This document shows positions 44,942-53,504 of a stretch of 64,000 nucleotides of DNA, piece by piece. This DNA is from an uncultured Acetatifactor sp. (GTDB lineage Bacteria; Bacillota; Clostridia; Lachnospirales; Lachnospiraceae), in the NCBI GenBank assembly GCA_910584865.1, contig CAJUCE010000005.1, positions 1 through 64,000 of the forward strand, read 5' to 3'. The notes below the pieces were generated by a model. The model did no database searches. It saw only the letters and a list, made by a program, of their open reading frames with translations, and was not told where the DNA came from. Made by a program: the position numbers and the translations under genes. Every line of letters starts with the position of its first letter. Within the stretch, counting starts at the first letter, position 1.

Positions 44942-45949
44942 TCAATCTGCCTTAAGCTCCTCTCTGTATAAATCCATGAAAAACGTGGTCCCTACACCCG
45001 GGACAGACTCGGCCCACAGCCGATTGGACAGCTTATCCGCCGTGAGACGGCTCAAATACAGCCCCAATCCCGTGGACTTTTTATCTGCTCTGCCATTGTA
45101 TCCGGTGAATCCTTTCTCGAAGATCCTGGGAATATCCTCCGGCGCTATACCGATGCCGGTATCCTGAATCTGCAGAACCTTCTCCCGGGTCACCCTGATG
45201 GTAACCCGACCCTCCCGGGTATATTTTACCGCGTTGAACAATAGCTGCTCTATCACAAAGAGCAGCCATTTCTCATCCGTGAGCACTCTCACTTGCGTAG
45301 GCTCGTAGCAAACACTTATCCTGTTCCTGATAAACTGCCCCGCATATTTTCGGATGGCCTGTCTGATAATGCCGTCCAACTCATATTCCTGAAATATGAA
45401 ATCCGTGCTGTCACTCCCCAGCCGCATCCAGTTTAACGCCATCTCCACATATTGCTCGATGCGGAACAGTTCCGCCAATAGCTCCCTGTTTTCCCTGGTG
45501 TCCTCTTCCTGCAGGATCATCCGCATGACGGAAATGGGCGTCTTGATCTGGTGCACCCATGTGGTGTAATAGTCCATACTCTCCCTGCGCTCATTCTGCC
45601 AGGCGGCAAGATTCCGGTCATATACGGCCTTTAACTGTCTGAGCAGCTCCTGATCGTCTTCCTCTGCAAGGGTCTTTGGCGGCGGCATCTCATCCAGCAT
45701 GACCTCCACATCTCCCGCAATCCTTTTGCGCTGCCCATGGGCCCTGCTTCCCGCAGCCAGCCGGATGGGCAGGACCGCCAGAGTGAGCAGCGCACATAAT
45801 CCGGCCGCATACAATACAGCTTCCGCTTCTATATTATATAGAAAGAAAATGCCTCCGAAAATAGCCGCATATAACAGGAAAGCCAGACCTGTATATCTGT
45901 TCTGCCATAAAAGCTTTGCCGAAACATAATACCACTTTTCCTCTTTCAT
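44942..45949 (-). CDS. BceS-type sensor kinase
   Basis: A 335-residue histidine kinase with two N-terminal membrane helices (LAFLLYAAIFGGIFFLY and VLYAAGLCALLTLAVLPI) separated by only a few residues, the intramembrane-sensing layout. The His box is TWVHQIKTPISVMRM, the N box LLFNAVKYT, and DTGIGI and GLGLYLSRL follow. Such kinases sense flux through the partner BceAB transporter, here just downstream. Confidence 0.92.
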   Translation of the reverse strand: MKEEKWYYVSAKLLWQNRYTGLAFLLYAAIFGGIFFLYNIEAEAVLYAAGLCALLTLAVLPIRLAAGSRAHGQRKRIAGDVEVMLDEMPPPKTLAEEDDQELLRQLKAVYDRNLAAWQNERRESMDYYTTWVHQIKTPISVMRMILQEEDTRENRELLAELFRIEQYVEMALNWMRLGSDSTDFIFQEYELDGIIRQAIRKYAGQFIRNRISVCYEPTQVRVLTDEKWLLFVIEQLLFNAVKYTREGRVTIRVTREKVLQIQDTGIGIAPEDIPRIFEKGFTGYNGRADKKSTGLGLYLSRLTADKLSNRLWAESVPGVGTTFFMDLYREELKAD

Positions 45950-46039
45950 TCTCTTCCGCTCCTTTTCCTATTCCCCGGCGCAATTTTATCTGCCCTGTCC
46001 CACATAACAAAGCTCCAAATCCCGAACGGCCGGCAGGAG

Positions 46040-46711
46040 CTATTCGATGATATAGCCGCTTCCCACCCTGGTGGCAATAAAATGAACAAGCCCGGCATTC
46101 TCCAGCTTCTTTCTGAGCCTGGTGACATTGACCGTCAGGGTATTCTCCTCCACATAAGAATCCATCTGCCACAGTCGGGTCATCAGCGTTTCCCGGCTCA
46201 CTACCTTCCCTTTATTTTCCAGAAGCGTCTGCAGGATGCGAAATTCATTTTTGGTCAGCTCGATCTGTTCGCCGTCATAGGTAAGGGTAGTATTGTTCAG
46301 ATTCAATATGGCGCCCCTGTGCTCCAGCAGAGGAATCCGGCCCGTCATATCGTAGGTCCGGCGCAGCAGTGCCTGGATTTTCGCCGTCATCACATCCAGA
46401 TCCACCGGCTTGGGAATGAAATCGTCCCCGCCCATATTCATGGCCATAACAATATTCATATTCTCTGAGGCCGAGGAGATAAAGACCACCGGCACATTGG
46501 AGATCCTCCGAATCTCAGTGCACCAATGGTATCCGTTAAAAAAGGGCAACATGATATCCATCAACACCATATGGGGATCATATTCCACAAACGCCGGCAG
46601 TATGTTCTGAAAATCACTGACACACATAACCTGGTTTCCCCATGACTCAATCTGCTTTTTCATCACACCTGCCATGGCCAGATCATCTTCTACAATCATA
46701 ATACGGTACAT
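46040..46711 (-). CDS. BceR-type response regulator
   Basis: A 223-residue OmpR-type regulator. The receiver has the acidic pair (IVEDD), phospho-Asp in MVLMDIMLPFFNG and Lys in GDDFIPKPVDLD; the C-terminal winged helix (about 128-223) reads NEFRILQTLL and VNVTRLRKKLENAG. It is first of the operon, 90 bases ahead of the kinase. Unlike the regulator at 4712-5434 all phosphorylation residues are intact. Confidence 0.93.
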   Translation of the reverse strand: MYRIMIVEDDLAMAGVMKKQIESWGNQVMCVSDFQNILPAFVEYDPHMVLMDIMLPFFNGYHWCTEIRRISNVPVVFISSASENMNIVMAMNMGGDDFIPKPVDLDVMTAKIQALLRRTYDMTGRIPLLEHRGAILNLNNTTLTYDGEQIELTKNEFRILQTLLENKGKVVSRETLMTRLWQMDSYVEENTLTVNVTRLRKKLENAGLVHFIATRVGSGYIIE

Positions 46712-46744
46712 GACTTCTTCTCCTCATATTTAAAGTACTGTCTA

Positions 46745-46773
46745 AATATAACATTTTATCCGAAAGAAAACAA
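46745..46773 (-). promoter_or_regulatory. Promoter of the Bce-type operon
   Basis: On the minus strand TTGTTT, a 17-base spacer and TATATT, about 35 bases before the regulator start. Confidence 0.55.
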
Positions 46774-46857
46774 CAAAAACAATTGACAGCATCCGCACAT
46801 GAATATATCAAATTGCACTGATAAAAAAACATTAAGAATTCATAAAATCAGAAAAAA

Positions 46858-46889
46858 CACCTTGTAAATCCATAAAAAGGTGCTATAAT
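46858..46889 (+). promoter_or_regulatory. Promoter of the small lipoprotein with an embedded inverted repeat
   Basis: TTGTAA (46862-46867), a 16-base spacer and a perfect TATAAT (46884-46889). CACCTT (46858-46863) and its inverse AAGGTG (46877-46882) flank the spacer, one overlapping the -35 and the other next to the -10, which would suit a repressor. Confidence 0.65.
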
Positions 46890-46946
46890 CTATTTGAACG
46901 TCAAACAGACGTCAATACATAAAAGGAAATAAAGGAGAGAAGTAAC

Positions 46947-47345
46947 ATGAAAAAGAGCGTATGGGCAAAGATGCTGAGTTTGGCATTGGTGTTTGTGTGT
47001 GTGATCGGGCTTGCTGCCTGCGGCGGCGGAGATTCCAGCGCAGCAGGATCTTACAAACTTCAGACTATCGAAATGTCCGGAATGTCCATGGATCTGGAGC
47101 AGCTGGCTGAGGCCTCCGGCGTATCTGCGGATGAGATGACGATCATCCTGGAGCTGAAGGAAGACGGCAATTTCTCACTGGATATGTCCGCACTTGAGTC
47201 TGCAGACATGTCTATGAGCGGAACTTGGGAAGGAAGCGGCAGCAGCGTGAAGCTGACAGTAGAAGGCGAAACCATCAACTGCACTCTGGAGGACGGAGTT
47301 CTTACCATGGCTGAAGAAGGCGTATCCATGACCTTCAAGAAATAA
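46947..47345 (+). CDS. Small lipoprotein
   Basis: A 132-residue lipoprotein: signal peptide, lipobox GLAAC (Cys25), a G/S linker, then a beta-rich domain (SYKLQTIEMSG, GTWEGSGSSVKLTVEGETI, GVLTMAEEGVSMTFKK) like small lipocalin-type modules often found in clostridial lipoproteins. AAGGAGAGAAG precedes the ATG. Single-gene transcript with its own promoter and terminator, divergent from the Bce-type operon. Unknown function. Confidence 0.8.
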   Translation: MKKSVWAKMLSLALVFVCVIGLAACGGGDSSAAGSYKLQTIEMSGMSMDLEQLAEASGVSADEMTIILELKEDGNFSLDMSALESADMSMSGTWEGSGSSVKLTVEGETINCTLEDGVLTMAEEGVSMTFKK

Positions 47346-47363
47346 TTCTAAAGAGAAGAAAAA

Positions 47364-47400
47364 AGCCATTTCGGGTGAATGCCCGGGATGGTCTTTTTTT
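47364..47400 (+). terminator. Terminator of the small lipoprotein gene
   Basis: GCCAT...ATGGT and CGGG...CCCG form a stem of about 10 pairs followed by CTTTTTTT, 20 bases past the stop codon. Confidence 0.85.
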
Positions 47401-47579
47401 ATGCAATTTTTCGCTATGTTCTGTGGGATTTCTGAGAAGGTCTTCTGCCTCTCCGCTTCCGTCTTTTAGGCGGCATGCGCCCTACTGCCACATGCAATGC
47501 CATTGATAATTCAATAGACATTACATCCCTTGTGCGGTATTCAGTTAATTTATATAAGTGAACTACGGCCTGTTTCGAG

Positions 47580-47840
47580 TCATTTACGGTTTTCAGCGGC
47601 TTCCGCGAGTGCGTCAAGAGTTACACCGTAAGTATTTTCAATTTTCTGATTAATTTTGTATAGTTCCTTTTGTGTTTTTACCTGTTCTACTGCAAGCCCC
47701 TCCATTTTATTTTTCAATTCAGTTTGTCCAGTTTCCAGTTGATTGAGTTTTTTACCTATTTCATCAAATTTCTGATTTATATCTATTTTCAGCTCTTGCA
47801 TTTCAGTCAAGAGTAAATCCAATTTTTCGCTATCACTCAT
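47580..47840 (-). CDS. Short coiled-coil protein
   Basis: An 86-residue hydrophilic protein, almost wholly heptad-patterned (LLLTEMQELKIDINQKFDEI, then KLNQLETGQTELKNKMEGL). GGAGGGCGCAGAT precedes the ATG. The gene is clearly richer in A and T than the rest of the window. It resembles short coiled-coil proteins often seen in mobile islands, with no assigned function. Confidence 0.6.
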   Translation of the reverse strand: MSDSEKLDLLLTEMQELKIDINQKFDEIGKKLNQLETGQTELKNKMEGLAVEQVKTQKELYKINQKIENTYGVTLDALAEAAENRK

Positions 47841-48174
47841 ATCTGCGCCCTCCATGTGATCATTGTACCATAATTTCATGCGCTCCAGCGCATATGGAAT
47901 CAGAAGTTGACTTGATGCTCTTTCAAGTCAACTTTATGCCATATTCAGGATACAAAGTCGATTCAATTATCAATGTATTGTGACAACCACATGCATACGA
48001 AGCAGATGGGGTATACAAACATTACCTTCACAGAGAACCATTATCAACGGAATTGCGGAAATATCGATAAAAAGAACCAACCTACAGACAATATTCCAGA
48101 GTGTCAGAAAAATTAAAACCAACCAAAATAAATTTGATTGGTTTATAGTTAGATTTACTTTTATAAATTTGTAA
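47841..48174. other. AT-rich gene-free stretch next to tRNA-Thr
   Basis: 334 bases of low GC. It contains a perfect 12-pair inverted repeat (listed) and no convincing gene; a 64-codon plus-strand frame here has no ribosome site. The 3' end of the tRNA gene borders it. Confidence 0.5.
47904..47934. repeat. Perfect inverted repeat
   Basis: AAGTTGACTTGA and TCAAGTCAACTT pair fully over 12 bases around a 7-base loop, 64 bases upstream of the coiled-coil gene. No T-run follows, so it is more likely an operator or a relic end than a terminator. Confidence 0.55.
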
Positions 48175-48247
48175 AGCTGCTGACGGGAATCGGACCCGTG
48201 ACCTCCGCACTACCAATGCGACGCTCTACCGACTGAGCCACAGCAGC
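48175..48247 (-). tRNA. tRNA-Thr (anticodon GGU)
   Basis: A 73-base cloverleaf on the minus strand: acceptor GCTGCTG/CAGCAGC, D-arm GCTCAGTCGGTAGAGC, anticodon stem TCGCA/TGCGG with loop TTGGTAG (anticodon GGT), T-arm ACGGGTCCGATTCCCGT. The CCA end is not encoded; TTAC follows. A strong promoter lies upstream. Confidence 0.95.
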
Positions 48248-48278
48248 CTGTGAAGTATCTCTCACAACCACGTTATAT

Positions 48279-48307
48279 ATTATAGCAGGCTATAAATCAT
48301 TTGTCAA
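48279..48307 (-). promoter_or_regulatory. Promoter of tRNA-Thr
   Basis: On the minus strand TTGACA, a 17-base spacer and TATAAT, about 32 bases before the tRNA. A perfect consensus pair. Confidence 0.9.
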
Positions 48308-48620
48308 CAAAATATTCGTTTTTATTTTACTTTTATTTTACTTTTTTGCCTTCGCTTTTTTTCACCGCTTTTTGCCCAATCCTATCTTCTTATCTGCTTA
48401 AGGAGAAACAATATTGATTCTATGTACTCTGGAATTCTTCCATCTCGTTTTTTGAAATGTACACCTGCTTGTCCTCAGCAATCTGGTGCTTCTCGTAATA
48501 TAATCTATACGCCCCGTTACAACATCATGCAGCTTTTCCTCACTAAGTTTTTCCGCCTGCCAAACAATGGAAAGAACCGAAAACAACTTGACACTGAATA
48601 GCCAGGGTACCTTGATAATT
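48308..48620. other. AT-rich spacer with a possible gene relic
   Basis: About 310 bases. A minus-strand frame reads EKLSEEKLHDVVTGRIDYI and then, one base shifted, LYYEKHQIAEDKQVYISKNE and EMEEFQST before a stop. The two pieces join into a plausible protein end, so this may be a frameshifted gene fragment. No ribosome site or family was recognised. Confidence 0.3.
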
Positions 48621-48663
48621 GAATAAACAACAGACACGGGAGAGCATATACCCTCCCGCTGTC
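48621..48663 (-). terminator. Terminator of gpmI
   Basis: On the minus strand GACAGCGGGAG pairs with CTCCCGTGTC (one bulge), loop of 10, then TGTTGTTTATT, about 85 bases past the gpmI stop. Confidence 0.65.
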
Positions 48664-48747
48664 ATTCATCACTCGATCACTTTTATTCTACCACCCTGTC
48701 AGAACCGTCCTTCGCCTATCTCCCGGTCCCTTTTAACATGCCGCCTG

Positions 48748-50292
48748 CTATTTGCGAACCAGCAGAGACTCTCCTGTCATCTCCGCAGGCTGCTGCATGC
48801 CCATAATCTGGATCAGCGTGGGAATAATATCTGCCAGGCAGCCGTTCTCCCTGAGCGTATAAGCTTCATCATAATTCACCAAAATGAAAGGCACCTGGTT
48901 AGTGGTATGAGCGGTAAAAGGCTCACCGGTCTCGTAGTCTACCAACATCTCCGCATTACCGTGGTCCGCGCAGATGAACATGGCGCCGTCCACCTCTTTG
49001 ACGGCATCCACAGCCCTGCCCACACACTCGTCCACCGCTTCCACAGCCTTAACAGCCGCTTCCAGAACCCCCGTATGGCCCACCATATCCGGATTGGCAA
49101 AATTGATGATGATCACGTCGTATTTGCCGGAACGGATAGCCCCGCAAAGCTTGTCGCACACTTCATAAGCGCTCATCTGGGGTTTCAGATCATAAGTAGC
49201 CACATCCTTGGGGGAATTCACCAGCACTCTGTCCTCCCCTTCGTTGGGCTCCTCCACACCGCCGTTAAAGAAAAAGGTCACATGCGCATATTTCTCCGTC
49301 TCGGCGATCCGGGCCTGCTTCATACCGTTTGCAGCCAGCCACTCGCCGAAGGTATTGGTGACGGATACCTTGTGGAAGGCCACGTCCTTGTTGGGAATAG
49401 TAGGGTCATAGTCGGAGAAGCACACATAGGTCACATCCAGTCTCTGCCCTCTGTCAAAGCCCTTGAAATCATCGTCGCAGAATGCTCTGGTGATCTCTCT
49501 TGCCCTGTCAGGACGGAAGTTGAAGAAGATAATGGAATCTCCGCTCTGAATCGTAGCGACAGGCTTCCCATCCTCCACAGCCAAAGTAGGCTTCACGAAT
49601 TCATCCGTCTCTCCTCTGTCGTAGGACTCCTGGATACCGCAGATACCGCACTGTGCCGTCAGGCCCTCTCCCTTTGTCATGGCGTCATAGGCCAGTTTCA
49701 CACGGTCATAATTATTATCTCTGTCCATAACGTAATAGCGCCCCATAACAGACGCGATTTTGCCTACGCCGATCTTCTCCATCTCCTTTGTCAGCTCTAC
49801 GACATATTCCTTGCCGCTGGCCGGCGGTGTATCGCGTCCGTCCAGGAAGCAGTGTACATACACCTTCTCCAGGCCGCTGCGCTTTGCCAGCTCCAGCAGA
49901 CCGTACAGATGGGTATTGTGGCTATGCACGCCGCCGTCGGATAAAAGCCCCATGAGATGAAGGGCGCTGTCATTTTTCCTGCAATTCTCCACTGCCTTCA
50001 GCAGAGCGGGATTCTCGAAAAAGGTGCCGTCCTGGATCTCCTTGGTAATCCTGGTCAGTTCCTGGTATACGATGCGGCCTGCGCCCATGTTCAGATGGCC
50101 CACTTCGGAATTCCCCATCTGTCCGTCGGGAAGCCCTACTGCCATGCCGCTGGCATTGCCCCTCACGAAAGGATACTCCTTCATCAGCCTGTCCATCACA
50201 GGCGTCTGTGCCAATGCCACCGCATTCCCTTCCGTCTTCTCATTGAGTCCATATCCGTCCAGAATCATTAATACTACAGGTTTCTTGCTCAT
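48748..50292 (-). CDS. gpmI: Cofactor-independent phosphoglycerate mutase
   Basis: A 514-residue manganese enzyme converting 3- to 2-phosphoglycerate in glycolysis. The metal-binding LMILDGYG at the start, catalytic Ser in GQMGNSEVGHLNMGAG, DGRDTPPASG and the late FICADHGNAEML are all present. I chose the ATG after AAGGAGAGAAGAA; the frame continues 20 codons upstream without a site. Stands alone. Confidence 0.97.
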   Translation of the reverse strand: MSKKPVVLMILDGYGLNEKTEGNAVALAQTPVMDRLMKEYPFVRGNASGMAVGLPDGQMGNSEVGHLNMGAGRIVYQELTRITKEIQDGTFFENPALLKAVENCRKNDSALHLMGLLSDGGVHSHNTHLYGLLELAKRSGLEKVYVHCFLDGRDTPPASGKEYVVELTKEMEKIGVGKIASVMGRYYVMDRDNNYDRVKLAYDAMTKGEGLTAQCGICGIQESYDRGETDEFVKPTLAVEDGKPVATIQSGDSIIFFNFRPDRAREITRAFCDDDFKGFDRGQRLDVTYVCFSDYDPTIPNKDVAFHKVSVTNTFGEWLAANGMKQARIAETEKYAHVTFFFNGGVEEPNEGEDRVLVNSPKDVATYDLKPQMSAYEVCDKLCGAIRSGKYDVIIINFANPDMVGHTGVLEAAVKAVEAVDECVGRAVDAVKEVDGAMFICADHGNAEMLVDYETGEPFTAHTTNQVPFILVNYDEAYTLRENGCLADIIPTLIQIMGMQQPAEMTGESLLVRK

Positions 50293-50378
50293 TTCTTCTC
50301 TCCTTATACCGCAGTTACTTTCCTGTATCTGTTTTCTGTAAGAATTATACACTGAAAAATGGCGCCGCGCAATACCTC

Positions 50379-50606
50379 TTATCCCTTTTTCTGGTGAAAT
50401 TCCCTAAGTTTCTCATTCATGCGCTTTGCGTCCCCGGCATCCTTTCTCCAGGAAAGCACGGATACCAGGCCAAAGATCACCGCTATTGTAACCAGCATAA
50501 CAGAGATGCTGCCCAAATGATCCGCCCTGTACCATCCAAACCGGAAACCCGCCGTCAGCACGATCCCATTGATCAGAATATAATGGCCGACGATCTGAAA
50601 GCCCAT
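50379..50606 (-). pseudogene. Truncated DUF3021-like membrane protein
   Basis: 75 residues with two membrane segments, ending DAKRMNEKLREFHQKK, which resembles the C-terminal half of DUF3021 proteins; full members have about twice the length and four segments. GGAAAGAAG precedes the ATG, so it could still be translated. DUF3021 genes are usually partnered with a LytTR regulator and an ABC exporter, and broken ABC genes lie just upstream. Confidence 0.5.
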
Positions 50607-50650
50607 TTTCTTCTTTCCAAGGGGCCTGTCTCAGGGATAGATGAGACTGC

Positions 50651-51030
50651 TCAGTGAATACAGCCAGCTTTTCTCTTCCTGATTTCAAAGCATAGATCAG
50701 CCGCCAGCGTCAGCAGGCACATGCCCGTTCCCACCACCCATGCCGCGAGAATATACCCCAGCGACAGTTTCACTCTGCTCACCGGCTTTACATAAAATGC
50801 CATCAGCCTCTTTTCCGTCTCATCCTGTACCATGGCGCCGGTAACCGTCAGAGTCACGGTCACGGCGTTTACCACCAGGATTCCCGCCAGCATCCAAAGT
50901 TGTATCAGATATGCGGCATTTTTTCATCCAGGACCCGGTCACGCTCCCCTCCGAATTCCGAAAGCAGATTTACCAGGCTCTGATTGTTCATCCTCCCCAG
51001 GAATATCACCATCAATGTCGGCACAACCAT
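50651..51030 (-). pseudogene. Broken ABC-2-type permease
   Basis: Two minus-strand pieces in different frames. The first (51030-50905) reads VPTLMVIFLGRMNNQSLVNL and stops; the second (from about 50920 to 50651) reads GILVVNAVTVTLTVTGAMVQ, then DETEKRLMAFYVKPVSR, and ends after a third membrane segment. Together they look like the middle of an ABC-2 permease with a frameshift and lost ends. Confidence 0.6.
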
Positions 51031-51206
51031 CCCCTGTCTTCCTCATTGCGGCTTCCTTTTCGTTTCAGAATATCCCCAAGCTCCTCCCCTCTGCCTTGTA
51101 TGGGAATCAGCCTTAATTTATCCTTTGCAAAACATTCCTTTAATTCAAAAGGGGTTCCTGTTTCCCTGATCCTTCCGCTGTCTATCACGACAATATGATA
51201 CTATAT
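51012..51206 (-). pseudogene. C-terminal remnant of an ABC ATPase
   Basis: 62 codons reading HIVVIDSGRIRETGTPFELK, then AKDKLRLIPIQGRGEELGDI, cut off upstream by a TAG just before the His. This is the end of an exporter ATPase after the switch region; the nucleotide-binding part is gone. It overlaps the permease relic by a few bases. Confidence 0.65.
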
Positions 51207-51295
51207 TGAGCCCTAAGATGCATTCAGTCCCCCTGCTTCCCTTTTATCCCAATGCGGAAAAATGCGGAAAAAAGTGAAAACCCAGCAAATCGCCC

Positions 51296-51324
51296 TTGCT
51301 TTTTGTCCGCTCCATTGTTATACT
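51296..51324 (+). promoter_or_regulatory. Promoter of the CDF transporter
   Basis: TTGCTT, a 17-base spacer and TATACT, about 40 bases before the start codon. Confidence 0.65.
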
Positions 51325-51364
51325 GAAAAGAATTATCAAAACAGTTTTAAAAAGGAATCTGATT

Positions 51365-52531
51365 ATGGTTACTCTACTTGCAAAAATTTTTATCAAAAGT
51401 CAAAATGACATGAAAAGTCCTGCTGTACGGCAGGCCTATGGGATCCTGTGCGGTGCGGTGGGAATCTTTTTGAATCTTTGCCTTTTTACCGGCAAATTCA
51501 TCGCAGGCTCCTTAAGCAATTCTATCGCCATCACCGCCGACGCCTTCAACAACCTGTCCGACGCAGGCTCTTCCATCATCACGCTGATCGGCTTTAAAAT
51601 GGCAGGACAGAAACCGGACCCAACCCATCCTTTCGGACATGGGCGCATTGAATATATCGCCGGTCTGCTTGTATCTCTCGTAATCCTGCTGATGGGCGCG
51701 GAGCTTTTGAAAAGCTCTGTGACAAAGATTTTCCATCCGGAGGAACTGGCTTTCTCCCCCATAGCAATAGGAATTCTGGCCGTCTCCATTCTGGTGAAAT
51801 GTTATATGTTTTTATACAACAGGAGTCTGGGAAAAAAGCTGGACTCCGCCGCCATGACCGCCACCGCTACAGACTCTCTGAGCGATACCGTTGCCACATC
51901 CGCCGTTCTGGCCGCTACGCTCATCGCCCACTTCACAGGCGTGAAGATCGACGGCTGGTGCGGTGTGCTGGTCGGCCTGTTTATCTGTTATGCGGGCTAC
52001 AGTGCCGCCAGGGACACCATCAGTCCTCTCCTGGGTCAGGCACCTGATAAGGAATTCGTCATGCAGATCAACAACATTGTCATGTCTCACGAAGGGATCC
52101 TGGGCATCCACGATCTGATCGTACATAATTATGGGCCGGGCCGAATACTGATCTCTCTCCACGCGGAGGTGCCTGCCGACGGGGACATCCTCACCCTCCA
52201 TGACAAGATCGATACCATCGAACATGAATTGGGAGATATTCTGAACTGCCACGCCGTGATCCACATGGATCCGATCTGTACGAAAGACGAGGAAACCTCC
52301 CGCCTGAGAGTCCTGGTGAAAGGATACCTGAAGGAAATCAGCGAAACCCTCAGCATGCATGACTTCCGGATCGTAGCCGGCCCTACCCACACCAACCTGA
52401 TTTTCGATGTGGTGACACCCTATGATTTTCCCATCGCCGACAATGATCTGGCAAAGCAGATACAGGAGCGAATCCGCCGGGATAATCCCAATTATTTCGC
52501 CGTGATTGAGGTTGATAAACAGATGGTCTGA
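51365..52531 (+). CDS. Cation diffusion facilitator transporter
   Basis: A 388-residue metal/proton antiporter. Six membrane segments in the first 215 residues carry the metal site (ADAFNNLSDAGSS and ATDSLSDTVATS) and HPFGHGRIEY; a long soluble C-terminal domain holds HAEVPADGDILTLHDKIDTI and a further 90 residues. Exports zinc, iron or manganese; which one is not clear. I chose the ATG after AAAGGAATC, 23 codons inside the longest frame. Confidence 0.93.
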   Translation: MVTLLAKIFIKSQNDMKSPAVRQAYGILCGAVGIFLNLCLFTGKFIAGSLSNSIAITADAFNNLSDAGSSIITLIGFKMAGQKPDPTHPFGHGRIEYIAGLLVSLVILLMGAELLKSSVTKIFHPEELAFSPIAIGILAVSILVKCYMFLYNRSLGKKLDSAAMTATATDSLSDTVATSAVLAATLIAHFTGVKIDGWCGVLVGLFICYAGYSAARDTISPLLGQAPDKEFVMQINNIVMSHEGILGIHDLIVHNYGPGRILISLHAEVPADGDILTLHDKIDTIEHELGDILNCHAVIHMDPICTKDEETSRLRVLVKGYLKEISETLSMHDFRIVAGPTHTNLIFDVVTPYDFPIADNDLAKQIQERIRRDNPNYFAVIEVDKQMV

Positions 52532-52541
52532 CCGCGAAAAA

Positions 52542-52596
52542 CGCACTTCTACGGAAAAGACGGACTTACATAGAAAAGATTGACTTCTATAAGAAA
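52542..52596 (+). repeat. Three imperfect 19-base tandem repeats
   Basis: Units CGCACTTCTACGGAAAAGA, CGGACTTACATAGAAAAGA and TTGACTTCTATAAGAAA follow one another between the CDF and metallopeptidase genes. The shared core is GACTTCTA-N2/3-AAAAGA. Confidence 0.55.
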
Positions 52597-52645
52597 TGGA
52601 CAGCAAATCGAAACTACTGGTCGGATATATACAGGAAAGGAAAAA

Positions 52646-53173
52646 ATGGCACCTACAGCATCATTTGCCGACGGAGGCCGTCGGGCGCAGTCAGACTTAT
52701 CCCATAAACAAGGAAGCAGAAACCGGGAAAAATATCTCCTCACGAGCTCCAACAGACCGCTCTCTCTGACGGAGGCCGAAACCAGGCGCCTGGAAACTCT
52801 GGAAAAACGCTATCGCAATGCTGCCAGAGCGCAGTTTGAGAGCCGTACCGCCTATTATCACCGGATCACAGGCGGAAACTACACTACGATCACCGTGCGG
52901 GATCAGAAGACACGATGGGGAAGCTGTTCCTCCCGTGGAACCCTTTCTTTTAACTACAGGCTTATCTTCGCCCCTCCCGCAGTATTGGACTATGTGGTAG
53001 TCCATGAACTGTGCCACTTAACCCACATGAATCATTCCAAGGATTTCTGGAATATGGTTGCCTCGGTAATGCCGGAGTATAAGATATACCGGAAATGGCT
53101 CCGTGACCACGGACAGGAACTGACCCTGGAAGCCCACATGGGCAGGCTGGGGATTCCCGTCCGTTTATCCTGA
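52646..53173 (+). CDS. YgjP-like metallopeptidase
   Basis: A 175-residue protein with the zinc site HELCHLTHMNHSKDFW near residue 118 and the preceding TRWGSCSSRGTLSFNYRL, the signature of YgjP/M48-like (DUF45, PF01863) metallopeptidases. The first 50 residues are basic and poorly ordered. AGGAAAGG precedes the ATG. It follows the CDF gene after 114 bases and may share its transcript. No signal peptide. Confidence 0.85.
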   Translation: MAPTASFADGGRRAQSDLSHKQGSRNREKYLLTSSNRPLSLTEAETRRLETLEKRYRNAARAQFESRTAYYHRITGGNYTTITVRDQKTRWGSCSSRGTLSFNYRLIFAPPAVLDYVVVHELCHLTHMNHSKDFWNMVASVMPEYKIYRKWLRDHGQELTLEAHMGRLGIPVRLS

Positions 53174-53504
53174 CACCTTCCTAATTCCCGTCTGTTTCGC
53201 CCCTCTTTACACAACAAAATGCCTATTCCGCGTAGAGTTTTCCGCCTGATATCACATCCCCTGGATTCCCGAAGTGTTTAGCCTCATGCGGTCAAATGCC
53301 TGAGAGAACAGGACTTTGCCTTCACCTCCGAACCTCTGCAAAAAGCCCCGCCTCACGACACAGAGTTACCGGTCCGCACAGTGCTGCATCGCACACGCGC
53401 AGACCAGGACATCTTCGGCCGCAAGACGGAGCCTTTTCTATAACCGGTTCCTTTCAGGCATGCTGGGCACCTTTCGCACATGCCTGAAGGAAGCCTCTCA
53501 TTTA
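53174..53504. other. 331-base gene-free region
   Basis: Between two converging genes. It holds one long hairpin (listed) and no credible gene; small open frames here lack ribosome sites. No clear T-tailed terminator is visible for the metallopeptidase. Confidence 0.5.
53448..53492. other. Long hairpin past the solute-binding protein gene
   Basis: TTCCTTTCAGGCATG pairs with CATGCCTGAAGGAA over 14 bases with one bulged T and a 16-base loop, 13 bases past the stop codon. Neither strand has a strong T-run. It may be a terminator of the sugar-transporter operon or a 3' stabiliser. Confidence 0.55.

Noticed and set aside
47414..47617. A 67-codon frame overlapping the end of the coiled-coil gene
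   Set aside because: Out of frame with the better supported coiled-coil gene, very basic C-terminus, no ribosome site.
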